Positions 1 to 8,334 of a stretch of DNA of 64,000 nucleotides are shown here, piece by piece. The first letter of the stretch is position 1. Every line of letters begins with the position of its first letter. The notes beneath the pieces were generated by a model that searched no databases, had not been told where the DNA came from, and saw only the letters and a program-made list of their open reading frames with translations. The stretch is from Nostoc sp. FACHB-152 (lineage in GTDB: Bacteria; Cyanobacteriota; Cyanobacteriia; Cyanobacteriales; Nostocaceae), in contig NZ_JACJRV010000020.1 of the NCBI RefSeq assembly GCF_014697475.1, positions 1-64,000 of the forward strand, read 5' to 3'. The position numbers and the translations under genes are program-made.

Positions 1-451
1 ATTCGGTTTATAGCTTGGGTTTTCTCTATTAACCAATCTAAATTATCTAAGTTTTATTTAATTTTCTTATATTATTTTACCATAGTTACTCTGGGAGAGC
101 CATAAAAATATATAAATGAATACAGATAAACACTGATAAAATCTCTGTGTTTATCCGTTGCTAGTAATATCTAAGTAGGATCTTTGCCGATAACCTAATT
201 CTATAATTGAGTTTTTTAATAGTTGATATACCAAAAGATAGAAAAGCTCATAAACATAAGTGTAATTTAATAATATTAAATCAAAAAACTAGCACCTATC
301 TAGAGGTATATTTAATTTGCATATCTAATTAGTAATCGAGAAATGAGAAGCTAAAAAATCATTGCACCCCTTGGGTTTACCAGCTACGCAAGCGGATTTA
401 CGCTGGAACATAGTCTTCATATTCTTAGGATTGCGATCGCTTGTATTAAGT
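1..451. other. AT-rich intergenic region, no gene seen
   Basis: No open frame with coding character was found on either strand. The only structure noticed is an inverted repeat at 125-133 / 147-155 (gataaacac and gtgtttatc), probably part of a dispersed cyanobacterial repeat. The stretch directly before 452 can be read in frame from a TTG at 362, but this extension has no family support and contains a HIP1 site (gcgatcgc, 433-440). Confidence 0.6.
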
Positions 452-1987
452 ATGAACTCAACAGATGTAATTGTCATTGGTAGCGGTATAGGGGGGTTGA
501 GTTGCGCGGCTCTTTTGGCTCGCTATGGGTTAGAGGTGACTGTTTTTGAGAGTCATACTATCCCTGGTGGGGCGGCGCAAGCTTTTGAGCGTCAAGGGTT
601 TAAGTTTGACTGTGGGCCTTCTCTCTACTCTGGTTTATCTTATAGTCCCTCTGTGAACCCTCTACGACAAGTAATAGACGCAATTGGCGTTGATTTGCCT
701 TGTGTTAATTACGATACTTGGGGCTGTCGTTTACCAGAAGGTGATTTTGATACCTCCGTGGGAGGCGAGCAATTTTGCGAAGTCTTAGCTAAACTACGGG
801 GTCAGGATGCAGTCAATGAATGGCGACAGTTGCAAAAGGTCATGACACCACTAGCCCAAGCTGCGATCGCTCTGCCTCCTGCTGCTTTACGCTTAGATAT
901 AGGTGCAGCTTTGACTGTGGGTAAATTCGCGCCATCGTTAGCGCAACACGCTACTAATTTTCTGAAATTAACAGGTTCTTTTGACCGCATCATGAATGGT
1001 GTGGTTCGTGACCCGTTTATTCATAATTGGCTAAACTTGCTGTGTTTCCTCCTGTCTGGACTCCCGGCTGCTGGTACTAACGCCGCAGAGGTCGCATTTA
1101 TGTTCGCCGACTGGTATCGACCAGGAGTAGTTTTAGACTACCCTATCGGTGGTAGTGCGGCTTTAGTAAATGCCCTTGTACAAGGATTAGAAAAACATGG
1201 TGGGCAATTGCTGTTAAATAGTCATGTTGAGCAAATATTAGTCGAAGCTAACAAAGCAGTTGGTGTCAGGTTGCGTGATGGTCGAGAAATTCGGGCGCGG
1301 CGGGCGGTTGTGTCTAATGCTTCCGTCTGGGATACCCTGAAGCTACTACCAGAGGGCGCATTACCAAGAAAATTCTTTACCCAACGCCAAACTATACCTG
1401 AGTGTGATAGTTTCATGCATCTGCATCTTGGAATCGATGCTCAAGGCTTACCAGCAGATTTAGCTTGTCATTATATAGTAGTTAACGATTGGGAATTGGG
1501 GATTACTGCGCCGCAAAATGTTGTCTTGGTATCAATTCCCTCTATTCTCGACCCATCTTTAGCACCCCCAGGGAAGCACGTAATCCACGTTTACACCCCA
1601 GGTAACGAACCTTACGCACTTTGGGAAGGGATGGACAGGAGGAGCCAGGAATATACACAACAAAAGCGATCGCGTGCTGAAGTCATGTGGCAAGCTTTAG
1701 AAAGAATCATTCCCGATATCCGCACCCGTTGCCAAATCACCCAGGTTGGTACACCCTTAACCCACGAGCGTTTTTTACGCCGCCATCGAGGTTCTTACGG
1801 GCCAGCAATTTCTGCCGCCTCTGGTTTGTTTCCTAGTCACCGCACACCCTTACCAGGATTGATGTGCTGTGGTGACTCCACATTCCCCGGTATTGGTTTA
1901 CCAGCTGTTGCCGCTAGTGGGATGATTGTTGCTAATAGTCTGGCTTCTGTGCGGCAGCATTTGACTATGTTAGAGGAGATCCTTTAG
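452..1987 (+). CDS. FAD-dependent phytoene desaturase/carotenoid isomerase-like oxidoreductase
   Basis: A 511-residue flavoprotein of the CrtI/CrtISO/retinol-saturase superfamily. The N-terminus carries the dinucleotide-binding motif VIVIGSGIGGLSCAALLARYG followed by ES, then PGGAAQAF and a CGPSLYSG segment. The C-terminus has the second FAD signature (GLMCCGDSTFPGIGLPAV). Family members desaturate or isomerise carotenoids or related polyenes at membranes; the substrate here cannot be read from sequence. The start was set at the ATG at 452 because the FAD motif begins five residues later. The frame stays open to a TTG at 362, but those 30 residues are unlike the family. No carotenoid gene lies beside it. 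Family assignment is firm, exact role is not. Confidence 0.85.
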   Translation: MNSTDVIVIGSGIGGLSCAALLARYGLEVTVFESHTIPGGAAQAFERQGFKFDCGPSLYSGLSYSPSVNPLRQVIDAIGVDLPCVNYDTWGCRLPEGDFDTSVGGEQFCEVLAKLRGQDAVNEWRQLQKVMTPLAQAAIALPPAALRLDIGAALTVGKFAPSLAQHATNFLKLTGSFDRIMNGVVRDPFIHNWLNLLCFLLSGLPAAGTNAAEVAFMFADWYRPGVVLDYPIGGSAALVNALVQGLEKHGGQLLLNSHVEQILVEANKAVGVRLRDGREIRARRAVVSNASVWDTLKLLPEGALPRKFFTQRQTIPECDSFMHLHLGIDAQGLPADLACHYIVVNDWELGITAPQNVVLVSIPSILDPSLAPPGKHVIHVYTPGNEPYALWEGMDRRSQEYTQQKRSRAEVMWQALERIIPDIRTRCQITQVGTPLTHERFLRRHRGSYGPAISAASGLFPSHRTPLPGLMCCGDSTFPGIGLPAVAASGMIVANSLASVRQHLTMLEEIL

Positions 1988-2006
1988 GAACTTGCAATTA
2001 AAAAAA

Positions 2007-2071
2007 CCTGAGTTCGGGTGAAGACGTAATTATACAAAGGAATCGAAGTTTCAGCTGATCCCGAACTTAGG
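2007..2071. repeat. Inverted repeat after the oxidoreductase gene
   Basis: Arms cctgagttcggg (2007-2018) and cccgaacttagg (2060-2071) pair with one mismatch around a loop of about 41 nt. It lies just after the stop at 1987. The long loop and lack of a following T-run make it more likely a small dispersed palindromic element than a simple terminator. Confidence 0.5.
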
Positions 2072-2225
2072 CTACTCATACCGTTTCACTTGTTTTACTT
2101 TGGAAAAATCAAATTTTTGGTGATTATAAAAAATTTGGTTAACCATTTAATTGCCTGCCTCCACAAATAGTTTTTAATTAATGAGGATTGCTATATAGCA
2201 ACCAGTGTAAGAGATTCAAATAAAT

Positions 2226-2261
2226 CTATTGCCTATTGCCTATTGCCTATTACCTATTACC
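2226..2261. repeat. STRR heptamer array (GCCTATT)
   Basis: Three perfect gcctatt heptamers (2231-2251) are followed by an acctatt variant and a partial one. Short tandemly repeated repetitive sequences of this type are characteristic of heterocystous cyanobacteria. The same heptamer, in either orientation, recurs at 3621-3644 and 5084-5104. Confidence 0.85.
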
Positions 2262-2418
2262 TTCCTCCAAGATTAGTTTGTAAATGAAGTAAGATTCTAT
2301 AACTGTGGGCATATCCACATTAAATTGTGATGTTTATCAATTTCTGCACAAAGAAAGAGGGTTTTTATTAACTATCTTTTTTACCATGAACCCATATCAA
2401 AGTTATTGGAGTGGAATT

Positions 2419-2664
2419 ATGGCATATAGCAAAGTAGAAGAATTACCCCAAGATATTAAAGAACAACTTCCTGAACACGCCCAGCAAATTTTCTTTGCAG
2501 CTTTCAATGCTGCTCAAAGTGATGGTTTGAGTGAAGATGGCGCGCGTGAAATTGCTTGGAATAGCGTCAGACACAAATATACTCAAACTAAAGACGGTAA
2601 ATGGGATAGAAAACCTGAAGACACAGCTCAACACAACAAAGCAATCACAACTGGTGGTAATTAA
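2419..2664 (+). CDS. ChaB-like protein
   Basis: An 81-residue protein. It begins with a KVEELPQDIKEQLPEHAQQI segment followed by a helical stretch AAFNAAQSDG and an EDGAREIAWNSVRHKYTQ segment, which is the pattern of the ChaB family (named after the E. coli cation transport regulator). The biochemical role of this family is poorly defined. The ATG at 2419 was chosen because the family motif starts four residues later; upstream in-frame codons to 2305 look non-coding. A hairpin terminator follows at 2740-2770, so it is probably a single-gene transcript. Confidence 0.8.
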   Translation: MAYSKVEELPQDIKEQLPEHAQQIFFAAFNAAQSDGLSEDGAREIAWNSVRHKYTQTKDGKWDRKPEDTAQHNKAITTGGN

Positions 2665-2739
2665 TTTCCTACAAGCAAGCAGAAGTTTGTGAAACATTTT
2701 TGCTAACTTTTGATTGATTTAACTCTCTTGGCAGATGAA

Positions 2740-2770
2740 AGCGGTTTGTATAAATTACAAATCGCTTTTT
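2740..2770 (+). terminator. Rho-independent terminator after the ChaB-like gene
   Basis: Stem agcggtttgta (2740-2750) pairs with tacaaatcgct (2756-2766), with one G-T wobble position and a 5-nt loop, and runs directly into a T-run at 2766-2770. It lies 75 bp after the stop codon at 2664. Confidence 0.75.
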
Positions 2771-3051
2771 GCTATGATTGCTCAGATCCTGAACTTCTGA
2801 TTATTGATATTATCTATTGAGGTGCGTTAGGCGATCGCCGTAAAACAGACACTGCGGTACTGTTAACTAACATATGCTGATTCAAAAAGACGAAATAGCA
2901 GATTATTCTTTAATGACAAAATGGTTAAGTAATGCACAAGGATTAATTTGATTCACAACGAATCGCATGGGGATTCAGCCTATGTCATCATAGTTAAAGT
3001 GAACGCGATTCTGGAGATAAAACCACGGTTTACGCACGTCCTTTAGCACGG
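2771..3051. other. Short intergenic region before recR
   Basis: No separate gene is seen. Its last part (2998-3051) is open in the recR frame and encodes a peptide resembling the usual RecR N-terminus (TVYARPLAR) but contains no ATG, GTG or TTG in that frame. Confidence 0.6.
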
Positions 3052-3621
3052 TTGATAGAACAGTTGCAACGCTTGCCAGGAGTTGGCCCCAAATCAGCCC
3101 AGCGATTGGCTTTGCACATTTTAAAGCGACCAGAAGCAGAAGTAGAAGCTTTAGCGCAAGCACTGGTTGACGCAAAAAAACAAGTAGGCTTGTGTTCAGT
3201 CTGCTTCCACTTATCTGCGGAACCAGTTTGTGAAATCTGTCGCAATGCCAACCGCGACAATCAAACCATTTGCGTAGTGGCTGATTCGCGTGATGTAATT
3301 GCGTTAGAAAAAACCCGCGAGTTCAAAGGCAAGTATCATGTCTTAGGGGGAGTGATTTCCCCAATAGATGGGATCGGCCCAGAACAGTTGAATGTCCAAC
3401 CTTTAGTGCGGCGGGTGAGTCAGCAAAAACCGCAAGAAGTAATCTTGGCAATTAGTCCAAGTATAGAAGGGGAAACCACGACACTATATATTGGTCAACT
3501 ATTGAAACCCTTTACGAAAGTGACAAGAATTGCCTTCGGCTTACCCGTAGGTGGAGATTTAGAGTATGCCGACGAAGTAACCTTAGCCAGAGCCTTAGAA
3601 GGACGGCGAGAGTTAGAGTAG
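3052..3621 (+). CDS. recR: Recombination mediator protein RecR
   Basis: RecR acts with RecF/RecO in loading RecA at single-strand gaps. Counting from the TTG at 3052, the protein (189 aa) has the helix-hairpin-helix [17 protein letters not shown], a four-cysteine zinc motif (Cys48, 51, 60, 63), a Toprim domain with [14 protein letters not shown], and the C-terminal [20 protein letters not shown]. The usual RecR length is about 200. The frame continues upstream to 2998 and encodes TVYARPLAR, which matches the expected N-terminus, but no standard start codon exists there. A ggag (3013-3016) sits 8 nt before an ACG at 3025. The gene may therefore start at a non-standard codon, or use TTG 3052 and be slightly short. 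The stop at 3619-3621 merges into an STRR. Confidence 0.85.
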   Translation: MIEQLQRLPGVGPKSAQRLALHILKRPEAEVEALAQALVDAKKQVGLCSVCFHLSAEPVCEICRNANRDNQTICVVADSRDVIALEKTREFKGKYHVLGGVISPIDGIGPEQLNVQPLVRRVSQQKPQEVILAISPSIEGETTTLYIGQLLKPFTKVTRIAFGLPVGGDLEYADEVTLARALEGRRELE

Positions 3622-3644
3622 GCAATAGGCAATAGGCAATAGGC
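3621..3644. repeat. STRR heptamer array (GGCAATA)
   Basis: Three ggcaata heptamers plus a partial copy start at the last base of the recR stop codon. It is the reverse orientation of the heptamer at 2226-2261. It sits between the convergent recR and TolB-like genes. Confidence 0.85.
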
Positions 3645-3674
3645 TTAAAAGCCTTCGATTGTCCATGTGTCAGG

Positions 3675-4940
3675 CTAAATTGACATCAAGAGGGTTTGCG
3701 ACAGGAGCTTTTGTTGATCTTCTAGAGGGATAAGCAAATGATCTCCTGCCCAATTTACGGGTAAACCACGATATGTACCTGGATTTAAAGAAATACGCGC
3801 TGGCTGCTGTCGTTGTAAATCGTAGACAAATAGACTTTGTTGACCATTACGATCAGCTAAAGTTAGAACAATGCGATCGCCTGCCGCAGAAAAATCCACA
3901 CTTTGACCAGTAAAATTTTCTGAAGGGCTTTCTCGAAAAACTAGTTGTTTTTTTCCCGTTTTGAGAGAAAGAGCATAAATTTGTTGCGATGATGGTTGAT
4001 TTGGTCTAGTTGTATAAAGCAAAGTATTTCCATCATCACTCACCGCTATTAAACTACCTTGAGCTAGTTCTTGCATCTGTTTTGTAATCGGGTTAATAGC
4101 AACAACAGTTTCCTGATTGCTATTAACCTGTTTTTTTGACACCACACTCCGCGCCAAAATTCTACCATCTGATGACCAACCATAAATATGGAATGTTGTT
4201 CCTGGTATTCCTATAACTTTAGAATCCTTCCCAGTGCTAACATCATGTATCCAAACGGCAGTATTTTGATAATTGTCTCGGTTAGAAGCAAACGCAATTA
4301 ATTTGCCATCAGGCGACCATTTTGGCTGAGAAACCCAATCTAGACGCGGGCCAAATTCCTCATCTGGTTTTAAAACCGCCAGTTTGGCAATTGCTTGTTG
4401 CAAACCTTCAACATTCAGTTGCTTAACTTGTTGAGTTTGAGCATCCAGAATATTTAAAGGATTTTGTAGCTTGCTTTTACCTATAAATAAAATTTGACTA
4501 GGATTTTGCGGATTTGGTAATAATTCTGGGGTATCTGTACCCGGTTCTGCTACCCAACGTCGCCCATTTTTAGTATTGTAAACTAGCAAATCTAGTGTTA
4601 GAGATTCCGAGGAAATTGCATCTTTATAAACGACTGTTTGCCGAGAAATAGGAATCTTAGTTTGTTGACCATTCTCGTTAATTTGAATTAATTCTGGTGA
4701 ATAAACCTGACGATAACCATATCTACCAGCATTTGACGGCAGAATTTTTTGAACAAATTCTTGTACTTGCTTGGCGGAAGGTTCAGTTAATAGCAATACT
4801 TCTTGCTGGCTTTCTGCAACTAAATTTAACCTCTGATCAATTTGCAGGTTGCCATAAGAGGATTTTCCTATAGATTTACAACCGAATACAGCAAATATTA
4901 AAGCTCCTGTGAGAGGAAGTAGATGTTTTTTGAATGGCAT
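3675..4940 (-). CDS. TolB-like beta-propeller lipoprotein
   Basis: A 421-residue protein with a lipoprotein signal: positively charged start (MPFKKH), hydrophobic core and a Cys at residue 21 in the context VFGC. It is therefore likely anchored to a membrane in the periplasm. The middle and C-terminus contain PD40/TolB-type repeats, the clearest being PKWSPDGKLIAFASNRDN, with further DGRILARS, DDGNTLLYTTR and AAGDRIVLTLADRNGQQSLF segments. No Tol-Pal partner genes are adjacent, so a Tol function is not implied; many cyanobacterial proteins of this type are uncharacterised. It converges with recR. Confidence 0.7.
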   Translation of the reverse strand: MPFKKHLLPLTGALIFAVFGCKSIGKSSYGNLQIDQRLNLVAESQQEVLLLTEPSAKQVQEFVQKILPSNAGRYGYRQVYSPELIQINENGQQTKIPISRQTVVYKDAISSESLTLDLLVYNTKNGRRWVAEPGTDTPELLPNPQNPSQILFIGKSKLQNPLNILDAQTQQVKQLNVEGLQQAIAKLAVLKPDEEFGPRLDWVSQPKWSPDGKLIAFASNRDNYQNTAVWIHDVSTGKDSKVIGIPGTTFHIYGWSSDGRILARSVVSKKQVNSNQETVVAINPITKQMQELAQGSLIAVSDDGNTLLYTTRPNQPSSQQIYALSLKTGKKQLVFRESPSENFTGQSVDFSAAGDRIVLTLADRNGQQSLFVYDLQRQQPARISLNPGTYRGLPVNWAGDHLLIPLEDQQKLLSQTLLMSI

Positions 4941-5022
4941 ATCAGGTGAACGAAGAAAAGCCGGAGAGTTTTTTAGGGTAGGTGTTTAAGTTTTGCGAAT
5001 ACTTGAATAAAGTTTAAGGTTT

Positions 5023-5145
5023 TATAGGACTAGTATTTGATTTTTGAAAAAAATCAGTATATTGTTACCTGCCTTCTATTGGGTTGCCTATTGCCTATTG
5101 CCTGCCTACATAAGTATGTTCAGTAATCAAATCGGATTTCTATAT
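5023..5145. repeat. MITE-like dispersed repeat, copy 1
   Basis: About 120 bp bounded by tataggactagtatttgatt (from 5023) and an imperfect inverted end aatcaaatcggatttctata. A related copy of about 106 bp lies at 41831-41936 with the same order of blocks. This copy carries an internal STRR (ttgccta, 5084-5104) that is reduced in the other copy. It lies between the TolB-like gene and the methyltransferase gene. Confidence 0.65.
5084..5104. repeat. STRR heptamers inside the MITE-like repeat
   Basis: Heptamers ttgccta, ttgccta, ttgcctg in tandem. Same family as the arrays at 2226 and 3621. Confidence 0.75.
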
Positions 5146-5158
5146 GTTGCAATAATTA

Positions 5159-5758
5159 TTAGATTTTTTGACCAATGATATAAACATGATTCTCAGGATA
5201 TTGGTCATATTCGAGATGGCGACACGTGCAGTGATGCTCAGTAAGAATCCGCATTAAAGCATCTACCCCCAAAGTGCTGTACTCAAATTCTAGACCTTGA
5301 AAAGAACCTGAAATCTCGCTGCTGGTATGTCCGCCACCACAGGTAAACAAGAGAACTCCATCGGGTTCCAGCGCATCGCATAGCTTTTTCATAACAGGCT
5401 CTTGCATATTTAGTGGCAAATGAAAAATACTATCCCAAGCAGAAATTAAGCTGTAAAATTTTGAAGGAGTCCAACAGCAGATGTCTTCGGTGTAAAACGT
5501 AATTTCTGGATGCAATTGCTGGGCTAAATTTATCATTTCGGTGGAAATATCAAGTCCTTCAGCTTGAAATCCATGCTTGGACAAGATGTTAATAAATCGT
5601 CCGCTACTGCCACACCCTATATCTATAGCTGAGTGCCTCTTAGAAGTAAATTTGATAGCCCGCTCTAATTGTGCAATTCCGTATGACGAATCTTGATGCT
5701 GAGTTTGCCACCATCGGGCAATTTGATCATATCGGGCGGCTGTAGCATTCGGATTCAT
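5159..5758 (-). CDS. Class I SAM-dependent methyltransferase
   Basis: A 199-residue protein with the Rossmann motif I AIDIGCGSSGRFI at about residues 42-54, an acidic motif II loop (GLDIS) and a D-containing motif around SAWDSIFHLP, followed by LEPDGVLLFTCGGG. It is a small-molecule-type methyltransferase (Methyltransf_11/25 group); substrate unknown. The ATG at 5758 is preceded by aggag in the reading direction. It is separated from the biosynthetic cluster by the AlaX gene and is not obviously part of it. Confidence 0.8.
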   Translation of the reverse strand: MNPNATAARYDQIARWWQTQHQDSSYGIAQLERAIKFTSKRHSAIDIGCGSSGRFINILSKHGFQAEGLDISTEMINLAQQLHPEITFYTEDICCWTPSKFYSLISAWDSIFHLPLNMQEPVMKKLCDALEPDGVLLFTCGGGHTSSEISGSFQGLEFEYSTLGVDALMRILTEHHCTCRHLEYDQYPENHVYIIGQKI

Positions 5759-6341
5759 TATGATGTGAACTCCTAACTATTTTCCAATGCCAAGTGCCGC
5801 CCCTATGAGGATATAGCACTCTTATGATTTATTTTCTCATTGAGTGCCAACAAGTTTACCTGATTATGCAGTTAATACCTCTGTTTAATGCTGAGATGCT
5901 TCCTATCTATGGCACTACCCACTTTTGGTTGTTACCTCCAGTGCCAGTGGCTTCTCGTATTCCACAGCAGAAGCTACTGAGTAGGAGAGAGATATATCGT
6001 TGTACTGTACTATTTCGGCTAGTAAGGTGTAAGTAATATATCACTATCTAATTGGGGACGACAAGCTGCACAAACTGCCTGATAATTTATTTTTACTCAC
6101 CTATATGTGTATCTTATTTTACTAAATCAGGACTTAAGCACAAGCTACGGAAAATCAAACCACGAGAAATAAAATTTTGAAAGGTTTTTTGCATAAGTCC
6201 TATTAATATTGAACACCTTGCTTACCTGGTACGTGGTTGTTGTTTTGACATTCATATCTCCAGATGCAAGCTCTAAGTCATTTTTTTGTGGTTTATTATA
6301 TTCTTGGAAATAATTGTTATCAAACTCAAATTGAGAGATTT
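5759..6341. other. Intergenic region with a small palindromic element
   Basis: Divergent spacer between the methyltransferase and AlaX genes. It contains the element at 6129-6201. A 70-codon open frame at 5824-6036 has no coding character. Nothing else was seen. Confidence 0.55.
6129..6201. repeat. Small MITE-like element with AGGACTTA ends
   Basis: Ends aggacttaagc (6129-6139) and gcataagtcct (6191-6201) are inverted, with about 50 bp between them. The aggactta..taagtcct end type is frequent in filamentous cyanobacterial genomes. A related half-end (aggactcacgca) is seen near 40548. Confidence 0.55.
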
Positions 6342-7067
6342 ATGTCTACAGTACTTGCTTATCTGGAAGATACTTATAAATTTACTGATCAGGCTCACGT
6401 TGAGTATATTGGCAATGATGAGCGGGGTAATTATTGTGTACTCGATAGCACGATATTTTATCCGCAAGGTGGTGGTCAGCCTTCAGATGTCGGCACTATT
6501 GAAACGAAAGGAATTCAGATTTCTATCACTTTCGTAGGTTTTGTAGATGGAGACGTTCGTCATTATGGAGACTTTTCATCTATATCTTTAGAGAAAGGTG
6601 AAACAGTAACTTTGTATGTTGATGAAGCCCGTCGTATACAAAATGCTAAGGCGCATACATCTGGACATCTTATGTATACTATAGTCGAATCACTGGATAA
6701 AAATTTAGTTGCAGTTAAAGGGTATCATTTTCCCGATGGCTCCTATGTAGAGTTTCAAGGAAACCCTGCATTTGAAAATACAGAAACATTTATTGCTGAA
6801 GTTAATACAAAAATTAGTGAAGCTTTAAATAAAGCTACTAGTATAGAAGCTGCACTAATTACACCAGAAGAATTAGCAGCGCGTTGGTTTAATATTCCCA
6901 GTAATTTACCTCCAGGAAAACCTTTGAGAGTTGTAACAATTGACAATCTTCATCCAACTCCATGTGGGGGAACTCATTTAAAATCGCTTACTGAATTAAA
7001 AAGTGTAGTAGTTACTAAAGCAAAACGTCAAAAAGGAAATCTTAAAATTAGTTATAAATTTGATTAA
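6342..7067 (+). CDS. AlaX-type alanyl-tRNA editing protein
   Basis: A 241-residue stand-alone editing domain related to the C-terminal part of AlaRS. Such proteins hydrolyse Ser or Gly mischarged on tRNA-Ala. The zinc-binding signature is present: HTSGH (His105 and His109) and CGGTH (Cys208, His212). The N-terminal half has the expected STIFYPQGGGQPSDVG motif. The start was placed at ATG 6342, which has gaga upstream and opens with MSTVLAYLED; an earlier in-frame codon at 6264 would add 26 residues without family support. It is convergent with the oxygenase gene at 7310 and is not part of the biosynthetic cluster. Confidence 0.88.
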   Translation: MSTVLAYLEDTYKFTDQAHVEYIGNDERGNYCVLDSTIFYPQGGGQPSDVGTIETKGIQISITFVGFVDGDVRHYGDFSSISLEKGETVTLYVDEARRIQNAKAHTSGHLMYTIVESLDKNLVAVKGYHFPDGSYVEFQGNPAFENTETFIAEVNTKISEALNKATSIEAALITPEELAARWFNIPSNLPPGKPLRVVTIDNLHPTPCGGTHLKSLTELKSVVVTKAKRQKGNLKISYKFD

Positions 7068-7161
7068 TTTTATGCTTTTAATGATGTCAAAAGTTTACTT
7101 TATTTATTCGTAATGGTTGTGTCATGTTTTAATTTTTTAAATCATATTCGCAACAGTACTG

Positions 7162-7255
7162 ATACCGTTTCACTTTAAGTTTGATACAAATAGGCCGCAG
7201 GGGGCAGAGGGGCTGAGGAGAAATTATTTGTATCATTTATTTCGTGAAATGGTAT
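7162..7255. repeat. Nested inverted repeat element
   Basis: Outer arms ataccgtttcac (7162-7173) and gtgaaatggtat (7244-7255) pair with one mismatch. Inner arms gatacaaata (7183-7192) and tatttgtatc (7225-7234) pair perfectly. The core is a G-rich ggccgcagggggcagagg stretch. The ataccgtttcac end also occurs near 2079, which suggests a dispersed element. Confidence 0.6.
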
Positions 7256-7257
7256 GA

Positions 7258-7314
7258 CATAACTTCTGGGATGTAGCGTAGCTTTCCAGTCTGCGCTATA
7301 TTCCAGAAGTTATG
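7258..7314. terminator. Long hairpin between convergent genes
   Basis: Arms cataacttctgg (7258-7269) and ccagaagttatg (7303-7314) are perfect complements, with a further internal tagcg/cgcta pairing. The distal arm overlaps the stop codon of the oxygenase gene at 7310-7312. It probably acts as a bidirectional terminator for the AlaX gene and the end of the biosynthetic cluster. Confidence 0.55.
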
Positions 7315-8089
7315 ACCAAAAAACTAAATCTCCGTCTGGCATTTGTCCAATAAAAGAGCTAATTGTTATACGTTCTCCAATGCCTGGTAAGACTTCATGA
7401 AAATTACGGCTATTGAAAATAACCAAATCTCCTGTGAGTGGAATATTATGCTTTACTTCTGAGTCAGCTACTAAGGAAGAATCGTAGCCATAAGAACCAG
7501 GCATTTTATATTTTTCATCTTCGGGTTGCCACTGGCGGTTGTAGACTTTGCAGATACCACCTTGGCTAGGTGCTTTGATATAAACATTCCATACTAACTG
7601 TGACTTAATATTTCCTATTCTCCACTCTGGAGCATCTAAACCTGCAAAGTCTATGTGTAACAAGGCAATATTAATCTGACGTATCAATCCCGCAAAATAA
7701 TGCCCATAATCTTCATTTTCATAAGCAATATGTACTTTACTTGAAACATTCTGACGCAAAATTGTTGCCAAACGCTTGATTGGATCAAAAGATAAAGAAG
7801 TTACTTGATTATAAGTCTCACTAGCTTTTCTAACTGCATCGAAATACCCAGATTTATCTCTATTTCTATATTCAAATTGGGTAATGCCAATTCTGCCTAT
7901 GGGTGGTTCTACATTTCTATAAAAATCAAACCCAACTTTTTCAATCGCTAAAGATATTTTGTGACATTCTTCAAGTGAAGCAAATTGAGAAATCCGGATT
8001 GACGGAATCTCATTTCTCAGTAATGCTTGAAAGTTTTCTGAGTTCATTTCGCAGTCATTTAAGGTTTGCCACTGCGTTGTCTTTAGCAT
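7310..8089 (-). CDS. 2-oxoglutarate/Fe(II) oxygenase, second cluster copy
   Basis: A 259-residue non-haem iron oxygenase, paralogous to the gene at 12484. The iron triad is visible: HxD in HIDFAGLD (about residue 143) and the distal His in NSRNFHEV (about 230), followed by GERITISSFIG, whose Arg probably binds 2-oxoglutarate. The two paralogues share GLIRQI, the HIDFA block, a Q-L-x-W-x-x-Y-x-K segment, a PEDEKYK-type motif and the C-terminal FWS. The resemblance to the leucine-5-hydroxylase type suggests a free amino acid or peptide side chain as substrate; which one is not readable. It is the last gene of the minus-strand cluster, 245 bp behind the transporter, so it may have its own promoter. 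Confidence 0.75.
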   Translation of the reverse strand: MLKTTQWQTLNDCEMNSENFQALLRNEIPSIRISQFASLEECHKISLAIEKVGFDFYRNVEPPIGRIGITQFEYRNRDKSGYFDAVRKASETYNQVTSLSFDPIKRLATILRQNVSSKVHIAYENEDYGHYFAGLIRQINIALLHIDFAGLDAPEWRIGNIKSQLVWNVYIKAPSQGGICKVYNRQWQPEDEKYKMPGSYGYDSSLVADSEVKHNIPLTGDLVIFNSRNFHEVLPGIGERITISSFIGQMPDGDLVFWS

Positions 8090-8334
8090 GGTAATTTATC
8101 CTTTATATCTTGCAAATTAAATTGTTGTAATAATAAAAAATGATAGAGATATTTAATGGAGCTTTTTGATAAATTTTTATTTATGGTGACAACAAATTTG
8201 ACTTTAATAGCAGTTTAAAAGAAGAGGTAAACGTGATTTATTCAACTACCGTGCGTATTATTTCATGAAAAAAATTAAATATTGAAGTTTTTGATAAAAG
8301 ATGATTTATCTTTACAACTCATGGTTAGTAGCTA

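Larger units (their letters stand above)
1988..2418. other. Intergenic region with palindrome and STRR
   Basis: Holds the 2007-2071 inverted repeat, a piece ataccgtttcac at about 2079-2090 that also forms the end of the palindrome at 7162, and the STRR at 2226-2261. No gene was seen. The reading frame of the ChaB-like gene stays open upstream to 2305, but that extension has no family similarity. Confidence 0.6.

Noticed and set aside
362-451. Upstream extension of the first oxidoreductase gene
   Set aside because: It starts with TTG, has no similarity to family N-termini and precedes an ATG placed correctly before the FAD motif.
3052-3621. recR considered as a pseudogene because of its start
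   Set aside because: The reading frame is intact, all conserved motifs are present and length is near normal, so only the start codon is in doubt.
5824-6036. 70-codon plus-strand open frame
   Set aside because: No family resemblance, odd composition and no ribosome binding site; it lies in a repeat-bearing spacer.
6264-6341. Longer start for the AlaX gene
   Set aside because: The 26 extra residues are hydrophobic and unrelated to the family; the ATG at 6342 has a better ribosome binding site.
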